Positions 1 through 8,481 are shown, counted from the first letter of the stretch. The stretch is 36,322 nt of DNA from Singulisphaera sp. GP187 (GCA_945861245.1 CAMAUE010000043.1:1-36322), one strand, 5' to 3'. The notes: generated by a model not told the origin, from the letters alone. Translations and numbers: made by a program.

Positions 1-366
1 TCGGAGAGGGATTCGAAGTAACAGCCGATGGAACCGACATCAACGAGCTTCGTCATGAGAGACATCCGTGAGATCAGCAACCGACCTCTGCATGTCAGAA
101 AGCGACGCGCAGCAAGTCGATGGCCATGACTCACAGATATGGAGAAGGCCGCTATAGCGCAAGCCCCTCAAACTGCCCAGTTATGCGCGCTGGCCGTGAG
201 AGAGGGGGGGAGTGCATGCCGATTATTTGGCCAAAAACAATCAATTGGGTCGCCACTGACTTTGACACGCCGTTTGCTCGCGCGTTACGATGACGAAAAT
301 AACACCCGCAAGCCCCAGGATGAGCTCAGCGATTCCTGGGGGTGATGCCGCGTCTGACGGCTCTAC
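1..366. other. Left edge, no confident gene
   Basis: No convincing complete gene is visible. A short plus-strand frame (positions 3-71, reading GEGFEVTADGTDINELRHER and stopping at TGA) could be the tail of a gene that begins outside the window, but it is too short to judge. A minus-strand frame (465-241) contains a membrane-helix-like stretch, PGIAELILGLAGVIFVIVTR, encoded by the segment repeated near position 35301. It may be a remnant of a small membrane protein. Confidence 0.3.
281..346 (-). repeat. Dispersed repeat, copy A (small TM-peptide remnant)
   Basis: About 66 bp are closely similar to 35301-35372, starting CGCGTTACGA and carrying the hairpin-forming pair CCCCAGGA / TCCTGGGG. Read on the minus strand this copy stays open and encodes PGIAELILGLAGVIFVIVTR, a likely transmembrane helix. 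The second copy is out of frame by one base. I read both as relics of one small membrane-protein gene; a non-coding mobile repeat is the alternative. Confidence 0.55.
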
Positions 367-547
367 TTGTTGCTGCGGCACAGCGGGATCGACCTTCGGA
401 CGGCGCTGCCGCTCTCCGATGATGTCAAAGAAATCGCGCGCGACCCGCAAGATCGAGGCCATCAAGGCTTACCGAGAGGAAACGGCAGGGCTGGCAGAGG
501 CGAAAGATGCTGTCGAGGCGTACATCAACAGCCGCGCGACAAACTGA
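367..547 (+). pseudogene. Frameshifted L7/L12 C-terminal-domain-like protein
   Basis: The sequence reads in two frames. The first frame gives LPLSDDVKEIARD up to about 444. The frame one base later continues as RKIEAIKAYREETAGLAEAK and DAVEAYINSRATN, ending at TGA 545-547. The second part resembles the C-terminal domain of ribosomal protein bL12 (KVAVIKxVRxxTGLGLKEAKDLVE), a fold also found in small stand-alone bacterial proteins. Removing one C from the CCC at 443-445 would join the frames into one protein. No good start codon or ribosome-binding site is visible for the first part, so the 5' end is uncertain. It is either a decayed gene or an assembly indel; programmed frameshifting is less likely because no slippery heptamer is evident. 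Confidence 0.5.
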
Positions 548-582
548 TCGCGACGACTGTCCGAGTAGATAGCGGCGAATCA

Positions 583-614
583 GGCCGAATCAGTCGTTCG
601 ACCTGACCGGGGCC
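583..614 (+). repeat. Core site 1 of a three-copy boundary repeat
   Basis: The core GAATCAGTCGTTCGACCTGA has the same layout as sites near 1505 and 36219: GGCC(G/T)AA, seven to nine variable bases, then ACCTGACC. It begins 36 nt after the stop of the L7/L12-like remnant and precedes the next orphan gene. I did not find the matching 3' stem that site 2 has, so only the conserved core is claimed. Confidence 0.5.
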
Positions 615-690
615 GCATGTGCGCTTTGGAGCGTGTGAAGTCTCTCCAGCCAGCCCCACTGCTGAACTGTACCGTAAGGGGAAGACGAAA

Positions 691-1473
691 ATGACCTCCG
701 AATTGCTAAGCGAATTCAAGCGACTGGCCGGCGAATTAAAACGCTTGTCCGAATTTGACGATCAGATTCGCGATGAGTTTCGCTATGTGTATCGACCAAA
801 GCGAGGTCACACCCCGATGGGAATCTTGACACTTACATCTATTCAGGGGGAGATTCGTCGCAAACAAGACGAAGACGCCCACGACTTACTTGCACTGTTC
901 GATAGTAACCCAGAGTTCTCGGCTATGCTCGAATCGCAGATGAAAGCACTTTACCTTGATGACATTCGACAATTTGGATATCCGCGCACTCCCGCTGCTC
1001 TCGAAGCCAGGAATGCCATCCAAAGGCAGCGTAATCCGATCTGGCTATTTTTGCCCCAACGAATCGAAATGAATTGGGTCACTCGATTCTTGATTCCCAA
1101 TCCCGTTGTGCTGCCGAGCATTGACCGGGAAATCTATTCCCTAATTGGAAATCGATGGAGTATCGACGAAACGAGGACAATTGTTGTGAGCGATTTTGAG
1201 ACGATTGACTGCTCGCTTCAAAGGGGGTTGTGCGACGCATTTCCCGCGTTTATTGGTGTCTCCCGATACAACGATGACTGGGAAAATTGCCACGTTGGTC
1301 CGCAATGGGTAGGCGCAGAGATAGGGGTAAGAGACAGAATGGAACCGTTGATGGTGCGTGATGACAACGTTGACACTGCCGCCATCTCCAAAATCGTTCG
1401 GTCGAAGTTATTTTGGCAAGAGGGCACTATTCCATTCGAATCGTTGCCCATGTTCCAACTAATGCCCTACTAA
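691..1473 (+). CDS. Hypothetical protein, orphan
   Basis: A 260-residue protein I do not recognise. I chose ATG 691 over the in-frame start at 619 because an AAGGGGA ribosome-binding site (676-682) lies 8 nt upstream and the protein then begins with a plausible amphipathic stretch, MTSELLSEFKRLAGELKRL. It has no signal peptide or clear membrane helix. The N-terminus is charged and helical, followed by mixed alpha/beta sequence with several Trp and Tyr. The DNA is visibly less GC-rich and richer in AT-ending codons than the core genes, which suggests a different origin. It sits alone between core sites 1 and 2, as a gene-cassette-like unit. No function can be assigned. Confidence 0.75.
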   Translation: MTSELLSEFKRLAGELKRLSEFDDQIRDEFRYVYRPKRGHTPMGILTLTSIQGEIRRKQDEDAHDLLALFDSNPEFSAMLESQMKALYLDDIRQFGYPRTPAALEARNAIQRQRNPIWLFLPQRIEMNWVTRFLIPNPVVLPSIDREIYSLIGNRWSIDETRTIVVSDFETIDCSLQRGLCDAFPAFIGVSRYNDDWENCHVGPQWVGAEIGVRDRMEPLMVRDDNVDTAAISKIVRSKLFWQEGTIPFESLPMFQLMPY

Positions 1474-1504
1474 CCAAGCGGTCAACCGGAGCCGCGGATC
1501 GCGC

Positions 1505-1605
1505 GGCCTAACGAACGGCTGCACCTGACCGAGCCGACATTCCGTGGTTTCGAGGCAATGCGTCAAGCAGGCCGGCCCAGCAGGTGAGCCGAGCCGTAGA
1601 GGCGA
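1505..1605 (+). other. attC-like hairpin site (core site 2)
   Basis: This lies 31 nt after the stop of the preceding orphan gene and just before the ankyrin gene. The left side reads GGCCTAACGAA then CGGCTGCACCTG; the right side reads CAGGTGAGCCG then AGCCGTAGAGGC. CGGCT-CACCTG pairs perfectly with CAGGTGAGCCG over 11 bp, leaving a single extrahelical G on the left strand. The outer boxes CCTAACG and CGTAGAGG are partly complementary. Integron attC sites have this geometry: an imperfect inverted repeat, extrahelical bases, an RYYYAAC box on the left and GTTRRRY on the right. The right box here is degenerate and no integrase is in the window, so the assignment is inference. Confidence 0.4.
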
Positions 1606-1613
1606 GGATAAAC

Positions 1614-2153
1614 ATGCGGCCACGAACTCTCAAGTCAGCGGCAGAACACGGTGATCTCGACGCTGTGAAATACCATCTCGCGAGAGGTGTAGAGATCAAC
1701 GCAACCACATCTGCTGGCCACTTTGCACTGGGTGGGGCGATCATCAATGGCCACACCGATATCGTTGAGTATCTGATTGCCAACGGTGCGGACATTGACC
1801 AAAGGAGCGAATACGGTTGGTCTCCGCTCTATCTGGCCGCATGGACGGGCAGCGCAGAAAGCGCGGCGCTGTTGCTGTTAGCCGGTGCGAAAATCAATAC
1901 CAAGACGCTCAGCGGTTGGAATAGTCCCAGCGGTTATTCTGCGCTGCACATTGCCGCAGAAAGAGGACGCTTGGCTATCGTCATGCTGCTCGTCGCCGCG
2001 GGTGCGAAGGTCGATGCACGCAACGGGTTGTCCAAAACAGCGCTTGATTTGGCCATTGACTCCGGCCACGCCTGCATCGTGAAGTTTCTTAAGAGCTTGA
2101 TCGCATCGGGATCACAACGCAAAAAAGTCGCTCTGCCAGGGTCCAGTCATTAA
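1614..2153 (+). CDS. Ankyrin-repeat protein
   Basis: A 179-residue protein made almost entirely of ankyrin repeats, which act as protein-binding scaffolds. At least four repeats are visible by their helix-turn-helix pattern: SAAEHGDLDAVKYHLARGVE, GAIINGHTDIVEYLIANGAD, LAAWTGSAESAALLLLAGAK and IAAERGRLAIVMLLVAAGAK, with a weaker capping repeat (ALDLAIDSGHACIVKFL). I chose ATG 1614 because GGCGAGGA (1601-1608) is a good ribosome-binding site; the upstream GTG 1584 lies inside the attC-like stem. There is no signal peptide, so it is probably cytoplasmic. The partner is unknown. It is flanked by unrelated short genes, consistent with a cassette-like region. Confidence 0.85.
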   Translation: MRPRTLKSAAEHGDLDAVKYHLARGVEINATTSAGHFALGGAIINGHTDIVEYLIANGADIDQRSEYGWSPLYLAAWTGSAESAALLLLAGAKINTKTLSGWNSPSGYSALHIAAERGRLAIVMLLVAAGAKVDARNGLSKTALDLAIDSGHACIVKFLKSLIASGSQRKKVALPGSSH

Positions 2154-2200
2154 ACCACTGCTCAGGCAGTACGTCGTCATTCAACACAAGGGCATCTTCC

Positions 2201-2420
2201 ATGATCCATCAAGTCACATTCGACCTTCACACGCGTGACTTGAGCAAGTCCGACATCGACTTTACAGTCATGGGTGACGGCGAAACGCTCGTAAAGCTCG
2301 AGGTTTCGAAAGGTGCTCTTCGTTTGGTATCCCAGCGGCACGACGTACGGACACAAGCGTCGAGAAAGTGGTAAAGGCCTACTGCGCCAAGCAAGGCGTA
2401 GCGCGGGACAAGATCGTCGC
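2201..2420 (+). pseudogene. Broken small gene, two frameshifts
   Basis: ATG 2201 follows AAGGG (2188-2192) and opens a 57-codon frame that ends at TAA 2372-2374. Its first 41 codons look coding (MIHQVTFDLHTRDLSKSDID, ending in KLEVSKGALR). Good coding sense then moves one base on (VWYPSGTTYGHK, about 2331-2357) and one base further on (EKVVKAYCAKQGVARDKIV, from 2362). Dropping one T near 2322 would give GALVWYPSGTTYGHK without interruption. Two successive indels point to a decayed gene, or to sequencing or assembly errors in this edge region. I recognise no family with confidence, and the true 3' end cannot be fixed. Confidence 0.45.
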
Positions 2421-2581
2421 CTGGCTCGGCTGTAAGTTCTGGACTCATACTAAATTTCCCCTGAGAGTGAAGGGAGGGTATGTTGCCGATGTATGCAACC
2501 CACCTGGGAACCGCTCTCGCACGTCGCCCGCTCGTATCATATCGGCATCGGCCTTTTCGCCTGGAATACTACGAGGTCACC

Positions 2582-5500
2582 ATGTTCCGATTCACGCTAC
2601 TCATCACGCTCGTCGCAACCAGCTTCGTTGCCGCTCAGGAACCCAGGGATCGCGTCACCGTCTTGCTCAACGGGCACACGTTTACACTGCCCAAGGGGTT
2701 CACCATCGAAGTCGCCGCGAAGTCGCCGCAGGTCGATCGGCCGATCTCGGCGGACTTTGATGAGCGTGGCCGGCTCTATGTCAGCGATTCGTCCGGCTCC
2801 AACGAGAAGGTCGCGGTGCAGCTTGAGAAGAAGCCGCACCGCATCGTGCGGCTCGAATCGACCAAGGGCGACGGCGTGTTCGACAAGTCCACCGTCTTTG
2901 CTGACAAGATGATGTTTCCCGAAGGCACGATGTACCACCGCGGTTCGCTCTATGTCGCTGCCCCGCCGCACATCATCAAATTGACCGACACGGGTACAGG
3001 CAAGGCCGACAAACGCGAGATCTGGTTCGATGGCAAAACGCTCACGGGTTGTGCGAACGATTTGCATGGGCCGTACCTTGGCCCTGATGGGCGCATCTAC
3101 TGGTGCAAGGGCGCCTTCGCGCCGCAGACCTACGAGCTGCCAGGCAACAAGAAGTTTCAGACGCGGGCCGCCCATGTCTTTCGCGCTCGCCTCGATGGCA
3201 CGGGCCTCGAACCGGTCATGACCGGCGGCATGGATAACCCCGTCGATCTCGTTTTCACGCCGACCGGCGAACGCATCTTCACCACGACTTTCTTCCAGTT
3301 CCCCGGCGGCGGGCAGCGCGACGGTCTCGTTCACGCCGTCTACGGCGGCATCTATGGCAAAGACTGGGAAGTGATCCGCGACCCCGGTCATCGCTGGACC
3401 GGGCCACACGTCCTGCCCGTGCTCACCCAACTCGGCCCGGCGGCGCCGTGCGGCCTACATCGCTACGAGTCGAGCGGGTGGGGTTCCGAGTATCAAGACA
3501 ACATTTTCGCGTGCCTGTTCAATCTGCAAAAGGTCACGCGCCATGTATTGATCCCCGACGGTGCGAGCTTCAAAACGCGCGATGAGAATTTTCTCGTATC
3601 CGACAACAAGGACTTTCACCCGACCGACGTCATCGAAGATGCCGACGGCAGCCTGCTCGTCATCGACACCGGCGGCTGGTACAAGCTCTGCTGCCCGACC
3701 TCGCAACTCGTCAAACCCGACGTGCTCGGCGCGATCTATCGCGTGCGCAAAGTCAGCACGAAGCCACACGACGATCCGTACGGCTTGCGTATCGACTGGG
3801 ATGACACGAAATCGATTGCACGATGTCTGGCCGATCCGCGTGCGTTCGTTCGCAAACGCGCGATCGACCTCGCCGGCCAGCGCGGCGATGTGATGCTGCC
3901 TGAGCTAACCGCGATCATGCAGACGGGAACGGTGGAAACGCAACGCAACGCGCTCTGGGCCGCGACGCGCATCATCAGCGTCAAGGCACGGGCGTTCGTG
4001 CGCGATTACGGCCTGGCCGCCAAGGATGCGAGCGTCGTCCGTGTTGCGCTGCATTCAATGAGCGTGAATTGGGATGTCAACTTCTCGGCGAGGGTGCTGG
4101 CATTTCTGCAATCGCCTGCGACGCCGCCCGCTGTCTTGCGAGTCGCCGCCGAGGCGATGGGTCGCATTTACGCCGATGCCAGCCCGCGCACATCGAGGCC
4201 AGCCGCCGAGGCGATCTTCGATCGGCTCGCGCAAACAAGCGACCGCGTATTGGAACATTCGCTGACATATGCGTTGATCGAGATGAACGACCGCGATTCG
4301 GTTTCTCATGGGCTAGATGATGCTCGCGCGTCGGTGCGTCGTGCTGCTCTGGTCGTGCTCGATCAGATCGCAGAGGGCGGCAAGCTCGAAGCGAGCGTTG
4401 TCGTTAGGGAGTTGTCCGCGAGCGATCCGAAACTGCGCGAGACGGCGTGGTGGATCGCCAGCCGGCATCCCGAATGGAGCGCGTCGCTTGGCAAAGCGCT
4501 TCGTCAACGCCTCGCGGCAAAGTTTTTGACCGAAGAACGCCGCGAGTTGATCGAACAGCTAGCGAAACTGTCGAAGGCAAAGGCAACGCAAGCATTGCTC
4601 GTCGATGTGCTGGGCGACGATGCCGCCACGGTCGAGAGCCGAATTGCCGTGTTGCATGCGATGGCTCAATCGCCGCTCAAGGAGGCCCCGCCGGCCTGGC
4701 TGGATGCGTTGCGCATTCAGCTAAATGGCGACCAGCCCGCGCTTCGGCTCGAAGCCGCGCGAGCGCTGCGTTCGCTGCGACTGCCGAAAGCGCCGCCCGC
4801 CGATTTGCTTGCCGACCTGCGCAAACTCGGCGAGGACGCAAAAGCCGAGCCGCTGACGCGCTTGACCGCGCTGTCGATTCTGTCGGCAGGGTCGCTATCG
4901 CCGGATCCGACGTTGTTCGGTTTTCTGCTGACGGAAGTCAACGGCGAGCAACCGGTGCTGCAGCGCAGCCTCGCCGCCGAGGTACTCAGCAAAGCCAAAC
5001 TTGACGGCGTGCAACTTGCCGCGTTGGCGACGAACCTACCTAAGGTTGGGCCGATGGAAGTCGATCGCCTCCTCGATGCCTTCGCGCAAACGAAGGACGA
5101 CAAGGTTGGCGCGATGCTCGTTAAGTCGCTGCAATCGCCAGAGTTGCGAACGGTACTGCGCGAGGATGCCGTCAAACTCAGGCTCGCAAAGTTCAGCGCG
5201 AAGGTTCGCAAAGATGCGGAGCCATTGCTCAAAACGCTCAACGCCGACACGGGTAAGCAACAGGCCCGGCTCGAAGACTTGCTGACCAAGCTGCCGGCGG
5301 GCGATGTGCGCCGCGGCATGACGGTGTTCAATCACGCGAAGTCGGCGTGCATGGCGTGTCATGCCATCGGCTACGTTGGCGGCAAAACGGGGCCGGACCT
5401 CACACGCATCGGCAGCATCCGCACGGAACGCGATCTGCTCGAATCGATCATTTTTCCAAGCGCCAGCTTTGTCCGCGGCTACGAGCCGATCGTCATCACC

Positions 5501-5716
5501 ACCAAGAACGGCCTGACGCACAACGGCCTGGTCCGCAAAAACTCCGCCGATGAACTGCACCTGGCGATTGGCGTCAATCAGGACCTGCGCGTGTCGCGTA
5601 CGGAGATCGAAGAAATCCGCCCGAGCCGCGTGTCGATCATGCCCGCGGGATTGGATCAACAATTGACGCTACAACAATTGGCCGACCTGATCGCGTTTCT
5701 GAAGGCGTGCCGGTAA
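2582..5716 (+). CDS. PVC-type propeller-HEAT-cytochrome c protein
   Basis: A secreted 1,044-residue protein. ATG 2582 is chosen over the in-frame start 34 codons upstream because it gives a clean signal peptide (MFRFTLLITLVATSFVAAQ) preceded by GAGG. Residues ~25-400 form a beta-propeller of the planctomycete 'membrane-bound dehydrogenase' type (GFTIEVAAKSP, DERGRLYVSDSSG). Residues ~420-900 are helical HEAT-like repeats. Residues ~905-1040 are the family's haem-binding domain with CMACH at 923-927, followed by GPDLTRIG, which probably supplies the distal ligand region. The domain order is typical of this PVC family, thought to act in periplasmic oxidation of sugars or alcohols; the substrate is unknown. 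It is transcribed alone and converges on the MMPL gene. Confidence 0.9.
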   Translation: MFRFTLLITLVATSFVAAQEPRDRVTVLLNGHTFTLPKGFTIEVAAKSPQVDRPISADFDERGRLYVSDSSGSNEKVAVQLEKKPHRIVRLESTKGDGVFDKSTVFADKMMFPEGTMYHRGSLYVAAPPHIIKLTDTGTGKADKREIWFDGKTLTGCANDLHGPYLGPDGRIYWCKGAFAPQTYELPGNKKFQTRAAHVFRARLDGTGLEPVMTGGMDNPVDLVFTPTGERIFTTTFFQFPGGGQRDGLVHAVYGGIYGKDWEVIRDPGHRWTGPHVLPVLTQLGPAAPCGLHRYESSGWGSEYQDNIFACLFNLQKVTRHVLIPDGASFKTRDENFLVSDNKDFHPTDVIEDADGSLLVIDTGGWYKLCCPTSQLVKPDVLGAIYRVRKVSTKPHDDPYGLRIDWDDTKSIARCLADPRAFVRKRAIDLAGQRGDVMLPELTAIMQTGTVETQRNALWAATRIISVKARAFVRDYGLAAKDASVVRVALHSMSVNWDVNFSARVLAFLQSPATPPAVLRVAAEAMGRIYADASPRTSRPAAEAIFDRLAQTSDRVLEHSLTYALIEMNDRDSVSHGLDDARASVRRAALVVLDQIAEGGKLEASVVVRELSASDPKLRETAWWIASRHPEWSASLGKALRQRLAAKFLTEERRELIEQLAKLSKAKATQALLVDVLGDDAATVESRIAVLHAMAQSPLKEAPPAWLDALRIQLNGDQPALRLEAARALRSLRLPKAPPADLLADLRKLGEDAKAEPLTRLTALSILSAGSLSPDPTLFGFLLTEVNGEQPVLQRSLAAEVLSKAKLDGVQLAALATNLPKVGPMEVDRLLDAFAQTKDDKVGAMLVKSLQSPELRTVLREDAVKLRLAKFSAKVRKDAEPLLKTLNADTGKQQARLEDLLTKLPAGDVRRGMTVFNHAKSACMACHAIGYVGGKTGPDLTRIGSIRTERDLLESIIFPSASFVRGYEPIVITTKNGLTHNGLVRKNSADELHLAIGVNQDLRVSRTEIEEIRPSRVSIMPAGLDQQLTLQQLADLIAFLKACR

Positions 5717-5725
5717 CAAGGGAAG

Positions 5726-5795
5726 CCCATGGGTGAGGTACTCCGAACCCTTGGGATCACTTCATCCCAGAGGTTCGGAGTACTTCACCTCTGGG
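5726..5795. repeat. Inverted repeat family 5, copy a (two hairpins)
   Basis: Two inverted copies of a ~30-bp hairpin unit. Left hairpin: CCCATGGGT (5726-5734) with ACCCTTGGG (5747-5755), one mismatch. Right hairpin: CCCAGAGGT (5766-5774) with ACCTCTGGG (5787-5795), perfect. The loops share GAGGTACTCCGA or its complement. It begins 10 nt after the stop at 5716 and ends 10 nt before the convergent stop at 5805, so it may serve as a bidirectional terminator. Confidence 0.85.
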
Positions 5796-5804
5796 ATTGT
5801 TGCG

Positions 5805-8201
5805 TCACGCCGCCGTCTTGCGTCGCGCCAGCGCCAACACATCGTCGTCCGCAGCCTTCTCCGGCCCATCGCGCCACAACAGCACGGCACACGCGGGCAC
5901 GAGGAATGGCCGCACGATGAACGTGTCCACCAGTACGCCGAAGGCCAGGGCGAAGCCGATCTGCGTTAGCGTATTCAGACCCGCGAGCATCAACGTCGCG
6001 AACGTGCCGGCCATGATCAGGCCGCACGACGTGATCGCTCCGCCGGTCTTGGCGAGGGCGCGGCGCAATCCCTCGACGGCACCATGGCGTTTGCGTTCTT
6101 CCAGTGCGCGGGCGATCAACAAGATGTTGTAATCCTCGCCGACCGCGACCAGAATCGTGAACAGGAAGAACGGCACGCGCCAATCGACATGCGTCAGAAT
6201 CTGGCCCTGCCAATACAGACCCATCAGCGCGGTCGCACCGAGGGCGGCGTAGTAGCTGCCGAGCACCGTCATCAACAGGTAGAGCGCCAGCCAAACGCGC
6301 CGCACGAGCACGAGGAGAATCAGGAGAATCGCCGCCAGCACGAAGCTGTTGACGCGGAAGCGGTCGCTCTCGGTCACCTCGGCCAGGTCCTGCCCGATGG
6401 CGGTGATGCCGTAGCATTCGGTGCGCAGGTTCTCGCCTAGAAGGTTATGGTCGGGCAGGTTGATGCGCAGCCAGGTTTGCAGCAGCTTGAGTGTCTTGCC
6501 GCTCTCTGGCTCGAACGGATCGGTCTTGAGGATGACGTCGATCTTGGCGACATACATCGTGCGTTTCACGCCGGGCGATTCCTCGAGTTCCACCTTGGAC
6601 ATGAAATGCTGTCGCGCTTCACTGATGGCATCGTCGTGCCAACTCTGCGCGATCGGCTGGAGCAGCGTCATGAGTTGATGCAGGATGCCCGTGCCTTGCG
6701 GATCGGGGCTGATCTCAATCCATGGGAAGCCCAACGGCTGTACGAGCGAGCGCACCTCGGCCACGCCGTCAACCAATGTGAATCCCTGGCTGATTCGCTC
6801 CAGTTCGCGCTGGCCGAGTCGGCTTGTCCAATCTTTCGATGAGGTCACAAGCACGGTGACGGGGCCGATCTCGCCGGCGGTGAAATGCTTCTGAATGGCG
6901 CTGAGACCCTTGAGGCTCGCGCATTGCGGATTCAACTCGCCCGTCGCCCGGTAGTTGGGCTGCACACGCAAGCCAAGGATGACGAGCGGGGCAAGCACGG
7001 CAGCGGCGGTGACCCAGACGGCGATCGGCCTCCGCACGACCCAGCGACTGATCGCGTCCCAAATACCGAGTTTCTCCGGCGCGTCGATGGCGAGCAAGCG
7101 TGACCGGACAATCGCGGCGGGTGCTTTGCCAGGCCAGAAAACGACCCGGTCAAGGATGCACAAGAGCGCCGGCGTGAGGGTGAGCGATGCCAGCAGCGCG
7201 ACGCCGAGACTCAGCGCGATCGCCGGCCCGGCATAGCGCACCTTCGCGAACTCGGCCAGGGCCATCAATCCCAACCCGACCATGACGGTACCCGCACTCG
7301 CCGCCAGCGCTTCACCGACGCCGCCGACAGCCCGGGCGATCGCCTCGTCGATACTGCCGCCCGATTCCAGCTCCTCGCGATATCGGCTCACGAGGAATAA
7401 GCAATAATCCGTACCAGCGCCGTAGAGGATCACGATGGCGAATATCTTGCTGATGTTGACCAGGTGCACGCCAGGAACCAGCGTCATCAATGCGAGCAGC
7501 TTGAGCGCGACGAATACCGAGACGGCAATCGTCAACAACGGCACGAGGGCCAAGAGCGGCGCGCGGTAGACCGCCAACAGCACCACGATGACGAGGATGA
7601 TCGTCGCCAACGTCGTGTCTTCCAGGCTGTCGCCGCTGGCTTTGGTCAAGTCGCGGCCTATTCCTGCGGCACCGGTGGTATGGATCGTCAAACCCTCGGG
7701 AGTCTTGTCGCCGAGCCGTTCGCGGATTTTCGCATCCATGCGTTCGACGGCTTGTTGAGTTGCAGCTGCTAAATAAGGCGTTTCCAGCGAGACCTGAATG
7801 AGCGTGCAGCGTTGATCGTTGCTCGTCATACGCCAGCCGATCACACCGCTTTGATACGATTCGACCTTGCCCATTTTAAGGGCAGGCTCGGCTTCACGCA
7901 ATTTGTCCAGGTCGGCGACAAGCGCATCGACCAGCAGAAAATCTTGCTGCGAGAGAGTTTCGCTATCGCGTTCGATGGCGAAGACCGCCCGGCACGCGAA
8001 GACATCTTTCGGAAAGGCCTGCTTAAGCAGGTGATACGCGCGAACGCTCGTGAAACGCTCGGGGACGAAGCGAACGTCGTCGTCTTGCGTTTGCGTGTCC
8101 CAGCGCGGCGCAATGGCGGACAGGCTCGCGCCGAGCGCGATCCAGGCAATACAAATGAGCCAAGAGTATTTGGCGGCGAAACGCCCCAAGCGATAAAACA
8201 T
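5805..8201 (-). CDS. MMPL/RND-family transporter
   Basis: A 798-residue inner-membrane protein of the MMPL branch of the RND superfamily, which exports lipids and other hydrophobic molecules using proton flow. An N-terminal helix (YSWLICIAWIALGASLSAIA) is followed by a large periplasmic domain, then a five-helix block containing GAGTDYCLFLVSRYREE; this arrangement repeats with VGEDYNILLIARALEERK in the second half. The TDY/EDY motifs are hallmarks of the family. The start is MFYRLGRF, with GGAGG about 10 nt upstream on the minus strand; an in-frame GTG 34 codons earlier would add a non-membrane leader unlike the family. It is a single gene facing away from tnaA. The substrate is unknown. Confidence 0.9.
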   Translation of the reverse strand: MFYRLGRFAAKYSWLICIAWIALGASLSAIAPRWDTQTQDDDVRFVPERFTSVRAYHLLKQAFPKDVFACRAVFAIERDSETLSQQDFLLVDALVADLDKLREAEPALKMGKVESYQSGVIGWRMTSNDQRCTLIQVSLETPYLAAATQQAVERMDAKIRERLGDKTPEGLTIHTTGAAGIGRDLTKASGDSLEDTTLATIILVIVVLLAVYRAPLLALVPLLTIAVSVFVALKLLALMTLVPGVHLVNISKIFAIVILYGAGTDYCLFLVSRYREELESGGSIDEAIARAVGGVGEALAASAGTVMVGLGLMALAEFAKVRYAGPAIALSLGVALLASLTLTPALLCILDRVVFWPGKAPAAIVRSRLLAIDAPEKLGIWDAISRWVVRRPIAVWVTAAAVLAPLVILGLRVQPNYRATGELNPQCASLKGLSAIQKHFTAGEIGPVTVLVTSSKDWTSRLGQRELERISQGFTLVDGVAEVRSLVQPLGFPWIEISPDPQGTGILHQLMTLLQPIAQSWHDDAISEARQHFMSKVELEESPGVKRTMYVAKIDVILKTDPFEPESGKTLKLLQTWLRINLPDHNLLGENLRTECYGITAIGQDLAEVTESDRFRVNSFVLAAILLILLVLVRRVWLALYLLMTVLGSYYAALGATALMGLYWQGQILTHVDWRVPFFLFTILVAVGEDYNILLIARALEERKRHGAVEGLRRALAKTGGAITSCGLIMAGTFATLMLAGLNTLTQIGFALAFGVLVDTFIVRPFLVPACAVLLWRDGPEKAADDDVLALARRKTAA

Positions 8202-8259
8202 GCCGGCTTTATCCTCCGTCGGTCGTGAGCACTGTAACAAACGCCCACGAAACCGCCAA

Positions 8260-8320
8260 CCCGAACGTGGGATGTCGAAGTGAGAAGCCAGGCAAGCTTT
8301 CACGACGATGCACGTTCGGG
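8260..8320. promoter_or_regulatory. Spaced perfect inverted repeat upstream of MMPL gene
   Basis: CCCGAACGTG at 8260-8269 is repeated in inverted orientation, CACGTTCGGG, at 8311-8320. The halves are centred 51 bp apart, close to five helical turns. They lie about 60-120 bp upstream of the MMPL start, between it and divergent tnaA. The spacing suits a pair of operator half-sites or a leader hairpin. No cognate regulator is next to it, so the role is inference. Confidence 0.35.
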
Positions 8321-8481
8321 AAATCCACGGGTTGATGGAGGTATCATCGGTCCAAGTAATCAGCGGACTTCAGGGAATATGCGTTAAAGTCCTGATAATC
8401 GGCATCCCTGGTAAACCGTGCAACCCTGGCAGAGGCGGCAAGATCGGAATTTGGATAGGATGAGTGCGAGGTAATCGTGTA

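Noticed and set aside
367..547. Programmed +1 frameshift as in prfB
   Set aside because: No in-frame stop with an upstream Shine-Dalgarno and slippery codon is present at the joint; a simple one-base indel explains it.
1..2400. Complete integron
   Set aside because: No integrase gene or attI is in the window and only one site has the paired stem; only an attC-like site is claimed.
2480..2581. Start of the propeller-haem protein at 2480
   Set aside because: The first 34 residues are Arg-rich and not signal-like, while ATG 2582 gives a good signal peptide with GAGG upstream.
2597..3430. Long minus-strand reading frame opposite the propeller protein
   Set aside because: It is a shadow of GC-rich codons on the other strand; it has no ribosome-binding site or recognisable domain, whereas the plus-strand product has clear motifs.
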